Positions 32,463 through 42,577 of a stretch of DNA of 64,000 nucleotides are shown piece after piece. This DNA comes from Zygnema cylindricum (taxonomy: Eukaryota > Streptophyta > Zygnematophyceae > Zygnematales > Zygnemataceae), in contig JBBHKE010000237.1 of assembly GCA_037447655.1 (NCBI GenBank), positions 29,047 to 93,046 of the forward strand, read 5' to 3'. Numbering within the stretch: the stretch's first letter is position 1; each line of letters opens with the position of its first letter. Both the position numbers and the translations under genes were made by a program. The notes under the pieces were generated by a model. It saw only the letters and a list, made by a program, of their open reading frames with translations. It was not told the origin of the DNA and did no database searches.

Positions 32463-33490
32463 TGTTCAAATTAATAGATTTCTAGGGTATTTTCTAGGTT
32501 TAAAATGTAAATAAAAAAAAGAAAGAAAAAGGACAGACAGCCTGCCTACACCTCCTCTCTCTAGCCCCCATACTTGTTGTAGTCACTGAAGGAGAGAGAG
32601 AGTGGTTGATCCATGGCTACCTTGGTTCAACAGGCAGATATTTTTAAGGCTACTAAAAATATACCTGACGGACCCGGGATTTGATCCCGGTACGTGCAGT
32701 TCGTCAAGCTGGCCGATATTGGTCAACTTTATCCTACTAGACTAGGACCAATGCTAAATCCTATAGTATGTGATAGATATATATATATATATTTAGGAAG
32801 GAGCAAATCCATTAAACTAAAACTGTGTTTGGCGTGCATGGATACAGTTTTATAAATGTACCAATTCAAAACGGATACCACTCATTTTGTTTCGACAACA
32901 AAACAAATATCGCGCAAGTATTTATTACGGCCAAGATTGCGTCTCGCTGCAAATCGAACAGCGCACATCATCGCCAAAATCCCGGAGAAGTCACTTTGGC
33001 GTTTAGTGACGTGGCATGACCTAGAGCCACGTGGAGAGATGACATTTGGTCATAGGAATTCCGAAGAATGTACGGACGAGTGAAAAAGAGACACGCGTCC
33101 GCTTAATAGTCCTATCGTACATAGGTCGTACAAAAGGTACATCGGCACTAGTACTTTTTGGTACGGTACAGTAATCTGATTGGTCCGTACTTTAGTAGAT
33201 AGATGTTATTAGAGGGAATCAGGACTTAGAAAATTTTGGTAGGCAGTCACCTCTCCTTTTGAGAGTTTGTACAAATTGGCATTTTTACTGCCTCATGACT
33301 TATCGCCTAGTTGGGCGTTTTAAGAAAATCTTTTTCCTACGGACTCAAGGGAGTCTAGGCTGCACAGGGGTGCATTCTGATTATCAGCTTCATTACCTGG
33401 CCAGCAGTGGATGTGGGTTAAAGTGGGCTAGTTAACAACTATCTAGAGGCTTCCTTTATTCTGTAGTCTATTGGAGGACACAGAATTGCA
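32463..33490 (+). repeat. 5' LTR of family A element A4
   Basis: It starts TGTTCAAATTAATAG, carries TATTTTCTAGG, and ends CACAGAATTGCA, 1028 bp. The hairpin in the tRNA-like block (32664-32706) has arms CCGGGA/TCCCGG instead of CCAGGA/TCCTGG. The gag start position is TTG (33471) where other copies have ATG. Confidence 0.92.
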
Positions 33491-34472
33491 GGTTATGGGC
33501 CCACCCTCTTGGGTACTCACTTTCAATGGATCTGGGTTCATCTATTGGGAAGCCATGATGATGGGAGCTTTGTGTGAAAAACGATACTGGGGTATCGTTA
33601 GTGGACAAGTGAAACGTCCACCTTGCAAACTCCGCAAGGATTTGGAGGAGTAAGGTTTTCCTGCTGCACCGACTGCTTCCGCGGAGGAGGCAGACGATGG
33701 GGACAGCAATGTGTCCGAAAATGGGAAAGGGAAGGAGACACCCCTCACCCCTTTTGCCATGGCACCAAGAGCGGCGGTCGTGAAGACAGAGGAGAACGAT
33801 GTTCAAATGTGGTAAGACAAAAACATGGCTGCCAAGAACTTCATTCTAAGGCATCTCATTCGAGCCTTGGCCACCTCTCACCTTAAAATTTACAAGGCCG
33901 AGGAGTTGTGGGAAAGTTTGGTGGAGATCTATAGAGCTGGTACTATTCAGGAGCTCCAGTTGGCTGAGCAAAAGCTAGTGAGTTACACGTACAAAAAAAG
34001 AAAGATGTTAGATTATTGCAATGATTTTTCTTGTTTGTATATAGAGATGGAAAGTGCTGGTTGGACAGGCACAATGAAAATGAAAGTAAACACTCTCATC
34101 ATGAAGTTACCAGACAAGTATGAGAACTTAGTGTACCGAGTACAAGAAATGACTGATAGTTCATGGAAGTGGAATAAAGTGGTCAGGATGATACTTGTGT
34201 AGGAAAATACCATGGAGATCAGGGGAGGTGGAAAGAGCGTTCAAGCTCTAGCCGCCGGGGGGGAATTGTGGAGACCGGAACCGAAAAAACCATACAAAGG
34301 AGAAAGAGTCCAACTTGGAGGACCGAGGCCCCCAAAGGGCCTATGTCATTTTTGCAAAAAGCCAGGGCACTTTATTGCAGATTGTGCCAAGCTGGCGGAG
34401 CTGAGGCTCAAAGAGAACCAAGGAGGGGGTTCTTCCGAAGGGAAAAAAAGGCAATTTTGGTCACAAAGGTGA
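33471..34472 (+). pseudogene. Copia gag of element A4, broken
   Basis: The N-terminus reads EDTELQVMGPPSWVLTFNG, GFIYWEAMMMGALCEKRYWG and stops at 33651. The middle resumes at 33825: MAAKNFILRHLIRALATSH, EELWESLVEIYRAGTIQELQ, TLIMKLPDKYENLVYRVQEM. A TAG at about 34200 precedes EIRGGGKSVQALAAGGELW and the zinc knuckle CHFCKKPGHFIADC (34346-34387). A frame change separates the first and second parts. The pol frame overlaps the 3' end, which is probably a mutation because copia Gag-Pol is normally one frame. Confidence 0.88.
33491..33505 (+). other. Primer-binding site of element A4
   Basis: GGTTATGGGCCCACC is a perfect complement to 15 nt of the anticodon arm of initiator tRNA-Met, directly abutting the LTR end. 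In the gag frame it encodes VMGPP. Confidence 0.88.
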
Positions 34473-35519
34473 CAGGAGACATCGAGGATGAGTCCTATGA
34501 GGAGGATGGGGAGCTTCTTCTTGACGAGAGTCTGGAGGAGAAGGAGATCCCTTGGAGACAAAAGTGTGCCCTTGGAGCAATTCGGGAAGCTCCACAAGAA
34601 GGATGGATCATCGACTCAAGTGCATCCAAGCATATGTGTCGTGAGAAGGACCTCTTCACTAAGCTAAGGAAAATCCCTACTGTAGAAATAGAGTATAGGG
34701 ATGGGAGAGTTGTTACTACAGATCTAGTGGGATCGGTTGACCTGGAAGTTTTAGTGGGGGGTAAGAATTCTATTCTCACTTTCTCCGATGTGCTTTATAT
34801 TCCTCAGCTAAGTAAAAAACTTGTTTCTACATCTGTGTTAGATAACAAAGAGTTTGATACTTTTACTAGAGAGGGAGTTTTTACAGCCAAGTATGGGGAT
34901 GAAGTTTACTTCACTGCAGATAAGGGTAGCCAAGGAATGTTTAGGCTTTACCTGAGTAATGAAAAGAAGAATGCTTACTATGTTGGTGTCCCAAAATTGA
35001 TGATTTGGCATAAGCAGTTGGGGCATGTGCATTTTGATAGGTTGAGGGAGATGAAGAAGCTAGGTGTGGTAGAAGGCATTCAGTTCAGAAATAATGAAAT
35101 GGTGGATGATTGTAGTGGTTATGCCCAAGGAAAAACTCACAGACTTCCTTTTCCTAAAGCCGCCATATATAGGGGTGAAAAAGTACTAGATTTGATCCAC
35201 ACAAATATTTAGGGACTAGCAGAGGTACCTTTAGTTGGAGGAAGAAGATATATGTTGACAATCACTGAAGATTGGTCTAGATACTCTAGAGTTTATTTTC
35301 TAAAAACAAATTCAGAAACACCAACTTACTTCAAAGAATAGAAAGCCTGGAGTGAGAAGTTCCATGCACCCCTATTAAGAGAATAAGGAGTGATAATGTG
35401 GGAGAGTATACTTCTAACCAATTTGAGGAATACTTAAGATATCAGGGAGTTCAACACCAGAAAATTGTACCACATAATCCAGAACAAAATAGTGTAGCAG
35501 AAAGGCTAAACCAAACACT
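34440..35519 (+). pseudogene. Copia protease and integrase of element A4, truncated
   Basis: Protease: GWIIDSSASKHMCREKDLF (34600-34656); the active-site glycine of DSGAS is serine here. Then IPTVEIEYRDGRVVTTDL, FSDVLYIPQLSKKLVSTSVL. Integrase: WHKQLGHVHFDRLREMKK..CSGYAQGKTHRLPF, in which one zinc cysteine is tyrosine, then LDLIHTNI-stop, LTITEDWSRYSRVYFLK, and EYTSNQFEEYLRYQGVQHQ after a frame change. The last recognisable residues are NSVAERLNQTL at 35519, where the Gag-protease-methyltransferase fragment begins. RT and RNase H are absent. Confidence 0.88.
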
Positions 35520-35527
35520 AAAGCCAT

Positions 35528-36022
35528 TTGACTAAGGCATATGGCCTCAAATTTACTTTCGAGCAGGCTGCAAAATATGACGTACGCTATGTAATGCAGA
35601 CTAGTTGGTGGGACGCTCACGAGCGACCTAAGTATTCTCGTAATGCAAACCCGAATCATAATCCTAATCCACGCAACCCATGGCCCAATCCGAGACCTCC
35701 AAGGGCTCCAGCGATGGGAACATTACCATCAAACCTTGGTGTTCGTATATGCTTCCGATGTGGTAACACTGGTCACGACGCACGCAACTGTGCGGATAAG
35801 ACTGCTATGTGTACTTATGAGGGATGGAGAGAAAGCCGAGATGCAGGCTACCGTTGCGGCCATGATGGAAGAGCAGTTTGCCGCGCTTATGGCGTAGGTC
35901 AAACCGCAATTACTGGGAATGGCTCGAACTGTGGTCCATATGCCCTTTTTTTGTTAGGTGATCTCTTCGGGAGTCCATTGTTCAAAAGCGGGCAACTCAG
36001 ATTTAAGGGACTCGCGATATAA
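35528..36022 (+). pseudogene. Gag C-terminal part with zinc knuckle
   Basis: An open frame of 164 residues starts inside the domain (YGLKFTFEQAAKYDVRYVMQ), then an asparagine/proline-rich linker (NPNHNPNPRNPWPNPRPP). The CCHC knuckle is CFRCGNTGHDARNC (35753-35794), spaced C-x2-C-x4-H-x4-C. It continues HDGRAVCRAYGVGQT and NGSNCGPYALFLLGD, which looks like a second, degraded Cys/His cluster. Near 35990 the reading moves to another frame (SDLRDSRYNRESKPTNRRIPLSF, in two runs). The role is nucleic-acid binding and particle assembly. The N-terminal capsid is missing. Confidence 0.78.
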
Positions 36023-36730
36023 TCGCGAGTCAAAACCCACTAACAGGCGTATCCCACTATCGTTTGCTAAAGAACCTCGCTCGCCTATTCCATAATTGGC
36101 CTTAAGCATCACCGCTGAAGCATTAACAATTATGGAAAAGAGCATACAAGACACTTATAAGGTCAAAGAATGTTTGTCCATCTTGTCCTCCATGCTTCTT
36201 GAGCCGGATAGCAACGAAAAAATTGTAGATCTAACACCTTCAGCAGTGGCGTTAGAAGCACTTCAAAACCATCATAATGCCCTCTCCCTTCAAGCTATTA
36301 CTCTTGAAGAGCGTTGTAGCCTCATTCCACTTATCAGTTTCTTAGATAACAAATTGGTCGTTTTTACAGTTAATGGGGTTGCTCCTGCGTTGCCTCTCAT
36401 GGACACGAGCCCAAAACCTATTATCATCGGGTCAGAATTTGCCATAAAAATAGGTCTTACAGTAGATAAGCTACAACCCACTACCACACGTCTGTTGACT
36501 TCCGCATGTACCACAAAGTTGTCCTCGCTATTATGATGAAACCTATCTGTTTTCAAGTTCAGAGTCAGTCAGCGACCGATTTCGCAGAAATATATGCTCA
36601 TGCCTTGGTCACCAAGTGTAGTGATTATGAATGCTTGGTCAGTCAAGACGTCATTTTCCGAGTTGGGGGGGTGGTTGAAATCCATGAACAAACATTTTGG
36701 TACAAACCGAACAACTTTCCAGAACGTTAA
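35990..36730 (+). pseudogene. Retroelement aspartic protease, broken
   Basis: The frame ending at 36536 contains LVVFTVNGVAPALPLMDTSP, KPIIIGSEFAIKIGL: a beta strand, the catalytic DT[G/S] triad position as DTS, and the following strand of a retropepsin. After a shift near 36520 the frame continues FAEIYAHALVTKCSDYECLV, SQDVIFRVGGVVEIHEQTFW, the usual end of a retroviral-type protease (LGQD..F..GG). A TAA at about 36731 is read through to reach the methyltransferase frame. It would cut the polyprotein. The assignment rests on pattern, not on alignment. Confidence 0.68.
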
Positions 36731-36929
36731 ATTTGCTTACCTCTTATCTCAGCCCGGCAGCCCATGCCTACTACGGCCCATTCGGCACTAATCTTGCCAG
36801 CCTATGCCGCAGTTGGCATAGGTTCAAACATCTTTGAATCTCTAATTGCGGATGAAATCTCACCAGATCCCCAGGGTTTCGCCAAAATTATTTTGTACAC
36901 CTCGATTTACCATTGACTCTTCGGATTTT

Positions 36930-37955
36930 GACGACTATACATATTTACTATTCCTATTCCTTTATCTAGTATTCTAGATCCACCGTCCATTATGATGGAT
37001 CCTTCCAGGTTCGTGCCCATTAAATGCAAACCGGTCAGTTTACAACCTCACTCGAATGGTCTCGTTATTTTAGACATTTTCGCATGAATCGGTACTTCAC
37101 TTCTCTCTTGCTGGAACGGGCTTTTTATTAAACACTATTATTCGGTAGATATTGATCCCTTAGCTCGGCGCGCTCAGCTGCATCACTGTCAAATCTTGCA
37201 TGAACAATATCCACACCTTTTACCCCAGTCCATTTTTTATGACATGCATTCGGCTCTACCACATGTTATCCGCCTAATAGGAAATCACCATTTGTAGGGA
37301 TTAATACCAATCGATCTTTTTTTTGCTGGATGGGAATGTCAAGGTATGTTTAGAGCCGCGAAAGGTTTAGGTCTCGCGGATTTACGTACTTAGTTGTTTT
37401 TCGAGGTGGTGCGTCTTATCCACTTCTTCCAAAAACTGGATCGCCCTTTTGGAAACGTTTTAGAAAACTTCGCAGCTTACAATGACCCTCGACCCACGAT
37501 CCTCGCAGATTACAAGCGGATTAAATTATTAATTGGACCACCACTGATCATTGATGTCGGACGCCACGGTTCGCTAGCCCATGGGGTTCGTTCCAAGTGG
37601 ACTAACCTGGTGGACATAGGCTGGCTCGAAGAAGCTAACCTCGTTGTTCGACAACCTAACCTGTCCATCCAAGATGCACATCTTCCATTTTATAAGGTCC
37701 AGACCTGTATCGAAATAGACTTTCCTCTTGCATTTTGTCTTAATATCCCTAGCCAGCCACTACATGCACTTCCTACACTAGTCGCATATCCACACTCACA
37801 CGCATATTCGCATAACGGACCAGGCATGCTTCTGAACACCAATACAGGCAGCTTAGAAGACCCTACTGCTGCAGAATGAGAACATCTTTTACACTTCATT
37901 TCAGGCACCACTGCTGCTTCGGGACTCACTGAGAGGCAGCGCTGCACCTTACTTG
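36930..37955 (+). pseudogene. DNMT3-like cytosine-5 DNA methyltransferase domain in a retroelement
   Basis: The enzyme class transfers a methyl group from S-adenosylmethionine to C5 of cytosine. Motifs in order: I, LVILDIFA-stop-IGT (37061-37095); II, YYSVDIDPLARRAQ (37133-37180); IV, IDLFFAGWECQGM (37310-37350) with a cysteine in the catalytic position but E in place of the usual P; GLGLADLRT-stop-LFFEVVRLIHFFQ, the DNMT3-type RLFFE segment; VI, VLENFAAY (37460-37483); VIII, GSLAHGVRSKWTNL (37567-37610); and X, GLTERQRCTLL (37925-37955), cut by the next LTR. Three stops (about 37085, 37295, 37391) fall inside the domain, and a fourth lies at 37877; there are no frameshifts over about 300 residues. 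Non-functional now. Confidence 0.8.
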
Positions 37956-40335
37956 TGTTGGTTTTTTGAAACCTTTAGTCCTCTCTATATCACATTGCTA
38001 TGCAACCATGCTGCGCTAGTCACACCGCAGCCATAGCCGCATGTATGAAAAAGATAGCTGTTATCATGCTGCGCTGGTCACATCGTAGTCATAACAGCTT
38101 GTGTACTAGGTACTTAGAGTATTGATCGTACGGAATTGGACTTCAAGTGACGCAAAGAAACATAGACGAAAGTGTTGAATGTGTTGGAGAAATGGACAGC
38201 GGATCTCGAAGCGATCCGATGATTAATATTCGAAATGATTTAAATTGTACATCCGCTGTACGAAACATAATGCGGCGGTCAACATGTGATGAATTGGACG
38301 CCACCAGAGCTACGGACGGCAGCGCCGTCAATTTGGTGAGGGACGCGAAATGGCTTCCATTACATGATATTTATTTTGGACGGTCTTGATTAGTTTGACG
38401 GAATTCGTAAAACGTGTAAATATTTAACAATGTTTTGTCCTGTGTATTAATTAATAGTGTAGATCTCAGATACACTCACATTAATAGAGGTAGTTGATTG
38501 ATTTTGTACGGTTGGTATGCCTTCGTACACTTAGTACTAAGTTGTAGTGTATATTTGTAGGTGTTGTTCTTTGGTCTAAAATAGACCGCAAAAGCCACCC
38601 AAACTATCTAACAAAAAAAGTTAAGCAAAGTTAGGCCAATGAACAATCATTTGAAATGCATCCTCCATTTAACATACATGCATACACAGATGCAATCATT
38701 CATCCGCACAAGGCAAAGCAATCATCCGTACACAAATGGAGCAAGCATGCATCCACAGATGCATGAATAACATTTAGGGTTACATGAAAATCACAAAAAA
38801 CCCTAGGACAAATGCATAAATAATGCATAACAAAGAAGTATATAAATAACAAATATAAATAATAATATAAGAATGCATCACACATAAACAAAAGTATAAT
38901 CAAACAATAAATGTATCATATAAATGCATGACCTAATAGACAACCCTAAATTACTTTATCTTTGGTCCCTAGTTTTCTTAACAAGCATTGATGATGATTT
39001 CCTAATGAAGCTCAAATCTATATATACATTTGTGAGCTGTCAACAAATCGCTACGTGTCAAATTAACCAACGTAACTTCCACTAAATAGTATTTAATCAT
39101 TATAACCTACTACAACAAATAGCCTAACCGTAAGTGCACACCTGTGAGTTGACCAATCATAAGCGTACACTTATCTCCAAGTACGACATTGCATACACAC
39201 AAATTAAATTACCGAAACCCTAAATGATCACCTAAATAGAAACTGTAATTATCAACACTAAAATATTAATTCACATAAGACAAAAAAATGTTAATTCAAA
39301 TATTTACACAGACGCGTCCGCAAAATCCGACCGCTTAGTGACAGCTTGCTTAGTCACCTGTAGACAAAACCACGTAGTGAACCGACATCGCATAAGTACG
39401 GTCCACGTGATAGTACGTCATCATAAAAATGCGATCAATTGAAAATGTTGGCGGACGTCGTCCGCCCTCCACGTCTAGCTCGAACTACTTGCCAAAATAA
39501 ACCGTACCATCTAATCATGTGCTTACCAAAACTGCGTACCTCTCCGTAAATTCCGCCGATCAGATTCAAAGTAAGTCCGTCCAAAATATATTATGCGTAC
39601 CACCGGCGTCCTTTTTCCATAGATGCCGCCTAACCCATTATGTTCTGTACGGCCGACGTACACTTTAAACATTTCGTACATTTCACATCTGATCGCTTCG
39701 CGATTCCCCGTCCATTTCCCAACACATTTTGCGCCACTAAATTAGTCCATTAATTTTACTCGTACATTTAATCCCCAATCCGCAAATCCGTTCGAGCCTC
39801 CACATTAATTCCGGTAATAAAGTTTGCACGAAAATACTCGCACGCATGTACGAAACTGAATCTTCCAAAAACAACAGTAGGAATTAGTCATTTCTAGACT
39901 CAGGAACACTTTTGGAGAGAAACTATTTTGCTCCTTTTTGGGAATTTCATTTGAGAATTGCTCTCATTTTCTATTGGCTGAATCATCTGAAAATTTGCAT
40001 GTGTGTTCCACCTTGAATTTAAAATATTGTGGCAAATTTGCAGACCTATTGTGTGTCTGATTTGCTTAGGGCTTCATTTTGAAGTTGGTCATATTTATCA
40101 AAGTTTTGCCTAGCTGTTTTTGTGCAACTTTGACTGAGTGTTGTGATAATTCGGTTAGGTATTGTTATACGAAAATTGGTGGGAATACGAAGTGGCCTAT
40201 GAAATATCTGGTTGAGTAGTTTCAGCTTGGTGTGGTTAGTTTGTAGAATTCTGAGTGGAATCAAAGAAGGCTGTTTGGGGTAGTCAGTGGTGCTTCCGAG
40301 GGTACATTCATGGCTGAAAATAGCTATGAACAACA
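37956..40335 (+). repeat. 5' LTR of element C
   Basis: It starts TGTTGGTTTTTTGAAACC, ends CTATGAACAACA, and contains a reverse solo LTR (38562-39876). Without that it is about 1.06 kb. It has direct GCTGCGCTGGTCACATCG-type repeats near 38010-38095. The gag ATG at 40310 lies 26 nt before the LTR end. Confidence 0.88.
38562..39876 (-). mobile_element. Solo LTR of family D, reverse, inside the LTR of C
   Basis: 1315 bp, flanked by the perfect duplication GTAGG (38557-38561 and 39877-39881). In reverse it starts TGTTGTTTTTGGAAGATTCAG, identical to the LTR start at 63531, and ends AAAGAACAACA. No coding content. Confidence 0.92.
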
Positions 40336-41185
40336 GGTTATAGGCCCACGCCCATGGCTACCTATTTTGGATGAATCAACCTTGCTCATATTTGACGGTT
40401 CTAAATATTACTATTGGAGGAGTATTATGGAGAGCTACTTCAGGTCGAGGAAGCTAATGAATGTGGTGGATGGGACATGTGCTGAATCATCGGTTGGATG
40501 GGAGGAGATGAACAACGAGTGTTTGCTGATTATCAAGCTATACTTGAACGAGGAAATTTTAATGACTTACCTTGGTCTAGAAAGTGCAGCTGAATTATGG
40601 AAGAGCTTAGAACGTGTATATCAAAAGACCTTTGTTTATCACTGGATGAGTAATGTCACGAAAATAGTTGAGTATAAGTATGATGGAGGTACTATCGAGA
40701 ATTATCGTATTGGGTTACAGATGTTGTTTGTAGAAAATGATATTACAGGAGGAAACTTCACAAATACTCAAAAGGCTTTCTTATTAATGAAAGGATTACC
40801 AAAAGAATATAGGTGTGCTTTAGATAGGTTAAGACAAGTTGATAAACGGAATTGGAACTTACCTTAAGCAATCAGGTGTGTCTTAGAGGAAGAGGCTAAT
40901 AACGAGGCTCTAAAGAATAGGGGGAATTTTCAAGATATTAGTTCACAGTTCCAGAGAAATAAGAAAAGTTGTAAGGGAGAAAACTGTTTTTACTGTAATG
41001 ATGTAGGGCATACTTTCAGGGTATGTCCGCTATATAAAAGTGCATGTGCTTAAGGAATTTTCAAGAATGGATGGGATGACAATCGAGTTCGACCCCCTAA
41101 ACGAAGGGTTACACTTCCCGTCGAAGAATTAGTATACTTACCGATTGTTGCTCTTCGAGATATTGAACATGAGGAAAGAAAATGA
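40310..41185 (+). pseudogene. Copia gag of element C, one frame with two stops
   Basis: The start ATG at 40310 is in the LTR: MAENSYEQQVIGPRPWLPIL. The capsid is well kept for 185 residues (FDGSKYYYWRSIMESYFRSR, MTYLGLESAAELWKSLERVY, YKYDGGTIENYRIGLQMLFV, FLLMKGLPKEYRCALDRLR) up to TAA 40865. The same frame continues AIRCVLEEEANNEALKNRG and the zinc knuckle CFYCNDVGHTFRVC (40987-41028), with a second TAA at about 41051. With so few lesions this gag decayed late. Element C would need pol proteins from another element. Confidence 0.9.
40336..40350 (+). other. Primer-binding site of element C
   Basis: GGTTATAGGCCCACG directly follows the LTR end CAACA. It has two differences from the perfect iMet anticodon-arm complement and is read in the gag frame as VIGPR. 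Confidence 0.8.
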
Positions 41186-42260
41186 GAAATTATTGTGACC
41201 GGAAATGGAGTGGAGAAAGAGGTGACAAAAAAAGAGACAATTTTTGTCACTTTTACAAACAACAGATTGGTGATTGATGAACATTTGCAAGAGGAAGAGG
41301 TTATTGAAGTAAAAATACTAGGAGGAAGTGAAGGTGATTTGGAAGAAAATAGAATTGCGAAAATGGGAAAAATATCAAAATTCAGTAAGAAAACGAAGAA
41401 ATGAAGTAGAATTCAACGGACGAATCGTAGAAGAAAACGTATTCCGAAAGTGGTCAAAAGAAGACGGTGTGAAAAGTAACTTTACGGAAATGATTACCAT
41501 TAACATTCGATAATATTTATGGATTTTTGAAATTTGGTTTTTGATCGTTCTAAATTTTATTGAAAAATAAAGTTTTTATTTTTGAAGACCTAAAAAGAGG
41601 CAGCGAAAGCAATGGTGTATCTAGGAATGACGAATTTAGGAAGAGATGGCCGCAAGGAGCTGGAGCAGTGGAGACGTTGAACACATCTTGCTATGCTGCT
41701 ATGCTGCTATACTGCTACGCTAAGTGTTCGGTATCAGGTAGTTTCATATCGCGATAATTTCGATATTCGATATATCGAATATCGATCGAGCAGATTCCTC
41801 GATATATCGTACCGGGACCAACATAAATTATCGCGATATATATCGCAAAAATTGCGTGTCGTACATGAACTAAATTTTCGGGGGGGGTATTGTTTTTTAA
41901 AAGGTTAGTTTCGCAATTGCGCTGCTTTGACCTCACTATCATAGCGGCTACTGTGCTCATGTTTTATTTCGGATGTACGAAACTAAACTTTCAGGGGAGT
42001 GTTGTTTTGAAAATTCAGTTTAGTGAGTGCGTGTCGTTTCATGCATACAAAATGTTTCTTTTGTCAAGTACGAGATTCTAATGCTATCTTGATTAAATGT
42101 GGAGGTTCGAATGGATCTGCAAATTGGGGGAGCAATGGTACTAATTGCTTGGGATGTACGGAATTGTTTGAATCAGTGGTAACGTTAGCCCAAACAGTGG
42201 TGACGGTTGAACAGAAGGGGAGAAGGGAGAAATGTAAACTTAGTGGCTGAGAGAGTCTAA
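41186..42260 (+). other. Non-coding internal tail of element C
   Basis: There is no pol domain. Short acidic/lysine-rich ORFs (41195-41404) have no recognised family. A GCTGCTATGCTGCTATACTGC run (listed here as GCTGCTATG repeats) lies at 41690-41720. Strong CGATATATCG-type palindromes lie at 41745-41845. Two earlier PPT/LTR-start junctions appear near 41873 and 42001, the second reading TTTCAGGGGAG then TGTTGTTTTGAAAATTCAG, a family D LTR start. PPT 42261-42273 (AGGTTTGGGGGAG) ends it. Confidence 0.7.
41760..41785. repeat. 26-bp perfect palindrome with flanking CGATATATCG repeats
   Basis: The centre ATAT is flanked by arms TCGATATTCGAT and its exact complement. Two more CG-rich palindromes (TATCGCGATA near 41747, TTATCGCGATATATATCGC near 41828) follow within 100 bp. 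It could form a cruciform. Confidence 0.88.
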
Positions 42261-42577
42261 AGGTTTGGGGGAGTGTTGGTTTTTGGAAACCTTTAGTCCT
42301 CTCTGTATCACATTGCTATGCTGCCCTGTTGCGCTGGTTACATCGCAGCCATAGCAGCGTGTGTGATAAAGATATTGTGCTGCCATGCTGCCCTGGTCAC
42401 ATCGCAGTCAGAGCAACTTGCGTACTAGGTACTAATTTTATTGGCACGTACCCAATCGGACTTCAAGTGACGCGAAGACACATAGACGAAAGTAAGGCTT
42501 GCTTAAAGGGAAAAGGACGGCGGATCGCGAAGCAATCTGACGTTAGATAATCGACGCGGTTGGAACTGTATGTGTCG

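Larger units (their letters stand above)
35520..37955 (+). mobile_element. Retroelement fragment encoding Gag, protease and a DNA methyltransferase
   Basis: A fragment with no visible LTRs lies between the broken copia element A4 and the LTR of element C. It encodes, in order and on one strand, a Gag tail with zinc knuckle, an aspartic protease and a cytosine-5 DNA methyltransferase domain. The protease C-terminus and the methyltransferase share one frame from 36506 to 37955, interrupted only by stops. RT, RNase H and integrase are not present, so the class (copia, gypsy, DIRS or other) cannot be decided. DNA methyltransferases captured by retrotransposons have been reported from dinoflagellates and charophyte algae (recalled: de Mendoza et al. 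2018). Confidence 0.8.

Noticed and set aside
34212-34472. Programmed -1 frameshift between gag and pol in element A4
   Set aside because: Gag and pol frames overlap there, but no slippery site was evident, and copia Gag-Pol is normally one frame; other copies do not show the same offset.
36930-37955. A host DRM or DNMT3 gene or retrocopy unrelated to the retroelement
   Set aside because: The methyltransferase frame is continuous with the protease C-terminus from 36506 and has no separate start, poly(A) tail or duplication at the junction. Not fully excluded.
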